Source: Gemmatimonadota bacterium (GTDB lineage: Bacteria > Gemmatimonadota > Gemmatimonadetes > Gemmatimonadales > GWC2-71-9). Taken from it: a DNA stretch of 6,536 nucleotides. The notes beneath the pieces are model-generated. The model saw only the letters and a list, made by a program, of their open reading frames with translations. It was not told the origin of the DNA and did not search any database. Both the position numbers and the translations under genes were made by a program. Below, piece by piece: positions 5,706 through 6,536 of the stretch; within the stretch, counting starts at the first letter, position 1; each line of letters opens with the position of its first letter. The stretch is taken from the NCBI GenBank assembly GCA_029862935.1, contig JAOTWK010000205.1, forward strand, positions 1-6,536. Reading direction: 5' to 3'.

Positions 5706-6283
5706 TGTCACTGTTCGAGTTCATGGCGGTGTTGCTGTCGATCATCCTCGGTCTAGCCATTGCCGAACTCATGACCGGCATACTGAGGCTGATCCGAAGC
5801 CCTCCGCCGCTTCGCTCGGTCTGGGTATCCGCCAGTTGGGCAGCGTGGCTGCTGCTGGTTTGTGTTCAGACTTGGTGGGGGAGTTGGGGCTACAACTCCT
5901 ACAGCCTTGAGTCCTGGACGATCTGGCAGGTACTCCTCATCATCGCCCCCGCGCTGCTCCTATATCTGGCGGCTGGACTCGTCCTCCCGTCTGGTTCTGG
6001 ACCGTCCGATCCGTGGAGCCACTACCTAGAGCACCGGCGTTCGTTCTTCGCCATACTCCTGTTGTTGATGCTCGCCTGGACGATTGAGTGGACGTGGCTC
6101 GCCGGCCAACCGCTTGTGGGGCGTGGCAATATCGGGAGAGGGATCAACGCGGTCCTCTACCTGTCGCTTGCCATTAGCGCACGTCCCGCCGTCCACCGAT
6201 GGGGTGCCGTGATCTGGTGGGGTCTAGTTGCCGTAGCTTTGTCCCCCCTGTTCGGCGGCGACGCCGCGGAACTTGGCTTCTAG
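5705..6283 (+). CDS. Six-helix integral membrane protein of unknown function
   Basis: The 192-residue product is hydrophobic throughout, with likely membrane helices at about residues 5-27, 39-58, 71-94, 113-132, 147-160 and 166-183. The first helix (SLFEFMAVLLSIILGLAIAEL) carries acidic residues at both ends and has the look of a recurring family of small bacterial membrane proteins that begin 'MSLFEF..VLLSIILGL', known to me only as hypothetical proteins. Tryptophan is very frequent at the predicted helix ends. No transporter, enzyme or signalling motif is visible. The ATG at 5705 overlaps the stop of the 20-codon ORF by one base and also has its own GAGG at 5694-5697, so it may be started both independently and by coupling. 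Confidence 0.8.
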   Translation: MSLFEFMAVLLSIILGLAIAELMTGILRLIRSPPPLRSVWVSASWAAWLLLVCVQTWWGSWGYNSYSLESWTIWQVLLIIAPALLLYLAAGLVLPSGSGPSDPWSHYLEHRRSFFAILLLLMLAWTIEWTWLAGQPLVGRGNIGRGINAVLYLSLAISARPAVHRWGAVIWWGLVAVALSPLFGGDAAELGF

Positions 6284-6430
6284 CATGACCTCCGGGCCCT
6301 CCGGCAGACTCTACTCCGCAGTCACCAAGCACTGGCCGAAGATTTGGAGTCTACGTCCTTCTACGTATTGGGGGGCCGGTACTCGGTAGGCATGTTGCAG
6401 AACCATCGCCACCTAAAGAATGGACGGCAC

Positions 6431-6536
6431 ATGTCTCCTTCGCTCAGCTTTTTCACGTCCGGATCCCGAAGAGGCATCTGGGTCCTGGGCGTCGTGCTCG
6501 CCCTGGTCACGCTGGGTGGGTGCGTGGGGGATCTAG
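6431..6536 (+). CDS. Lipoprotein, N-terminal part only (continues past window)
   Basis: Thirty-five codons are visible before the window ends. They encode a clear lipoprotein signal peptide: hydrophilic N-terminus with RR at residues 13-14, hydrophobic core from about 16 to 27, and lipobox LGGC with the cysteine at residue 31. Nothing of the mature domain is visible, so the function cannot be judged. An in-frame ATG at 6392 would add 13 residues and give an unusually long N-region; I prefer 6431, although neither start has a strong Shine-Dalgarno sequence. The frame is open upstream all the way to the stop of the preceding membrane protein gene at 6283. Confidence 0.65.
   Translation, partial: MSPSLSFFTSGSRRGIWVLGVVLALVTLGGCVGDL

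Overview
This GC-rich window looks like a chromosomal stretch from a member of the Gemmatimonadota or a close relative. The main reason is the large gene in the middle. Its serine/threonine kinase domain, single membrane helix and C-terminal TolB-like (PD40) beta-propeller form an architecture that is strongly expanded in that phylum, and its kinase wording is typical of that expansion. Small lipoproteins and short membrane-anchored coiled-coil proteins around it fit the same picture. The taxonomic call rests on recalled family resemblance and was not searched.

Layout. Bases 1-437 (minus strand) hold the 5' part of a lipoprotein gene that runs off the left edge. Bases 438-918 are a gene-free divergent regulatory region. 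It has a 12-bp perfect palindrome, a 7-bp hairpin beside a possible -10 box, and an 8-bp hairpin whose 3' arm covers the ribosome binding site of the next gene. A plus-strand operon follows: a 78-residue membrane protein (919-1155), the kinase-propeller receptor (1164-3920), a 241-residue membrane-anchored coiled-coil protein (3917-4642), and a decayed tandem paralogue of the last (4681-5036). Short stop/start overlaps or close spacing join the members, so they are probably co-translated.

Bases 5037-5123 carry a two-tier hairpin between convergent genes. A minus-strand lipoprotein gene follows (5124-5519). On the plus strand come a 20-codon ORF with a near-perfect Shine-Dalgarno sequence (5643-5705), a six-helix membrane protein coupled to it by TGATG (5705-6283), and the start of a third lipoprotein gene that runs off the right edge (6431 onward).

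Working model, by inference: the receptor kinase senses something in the periplasm through its propeller and signals to the cytoplasm, and the small membrane proteins made with it are candidate partners or substrates. Two transcription units have Shine-Dalgarno sequences that can be masked by local hairpins, which suggests translational control. No RNA genes, CRISPR array, transposase or integrase are visible.
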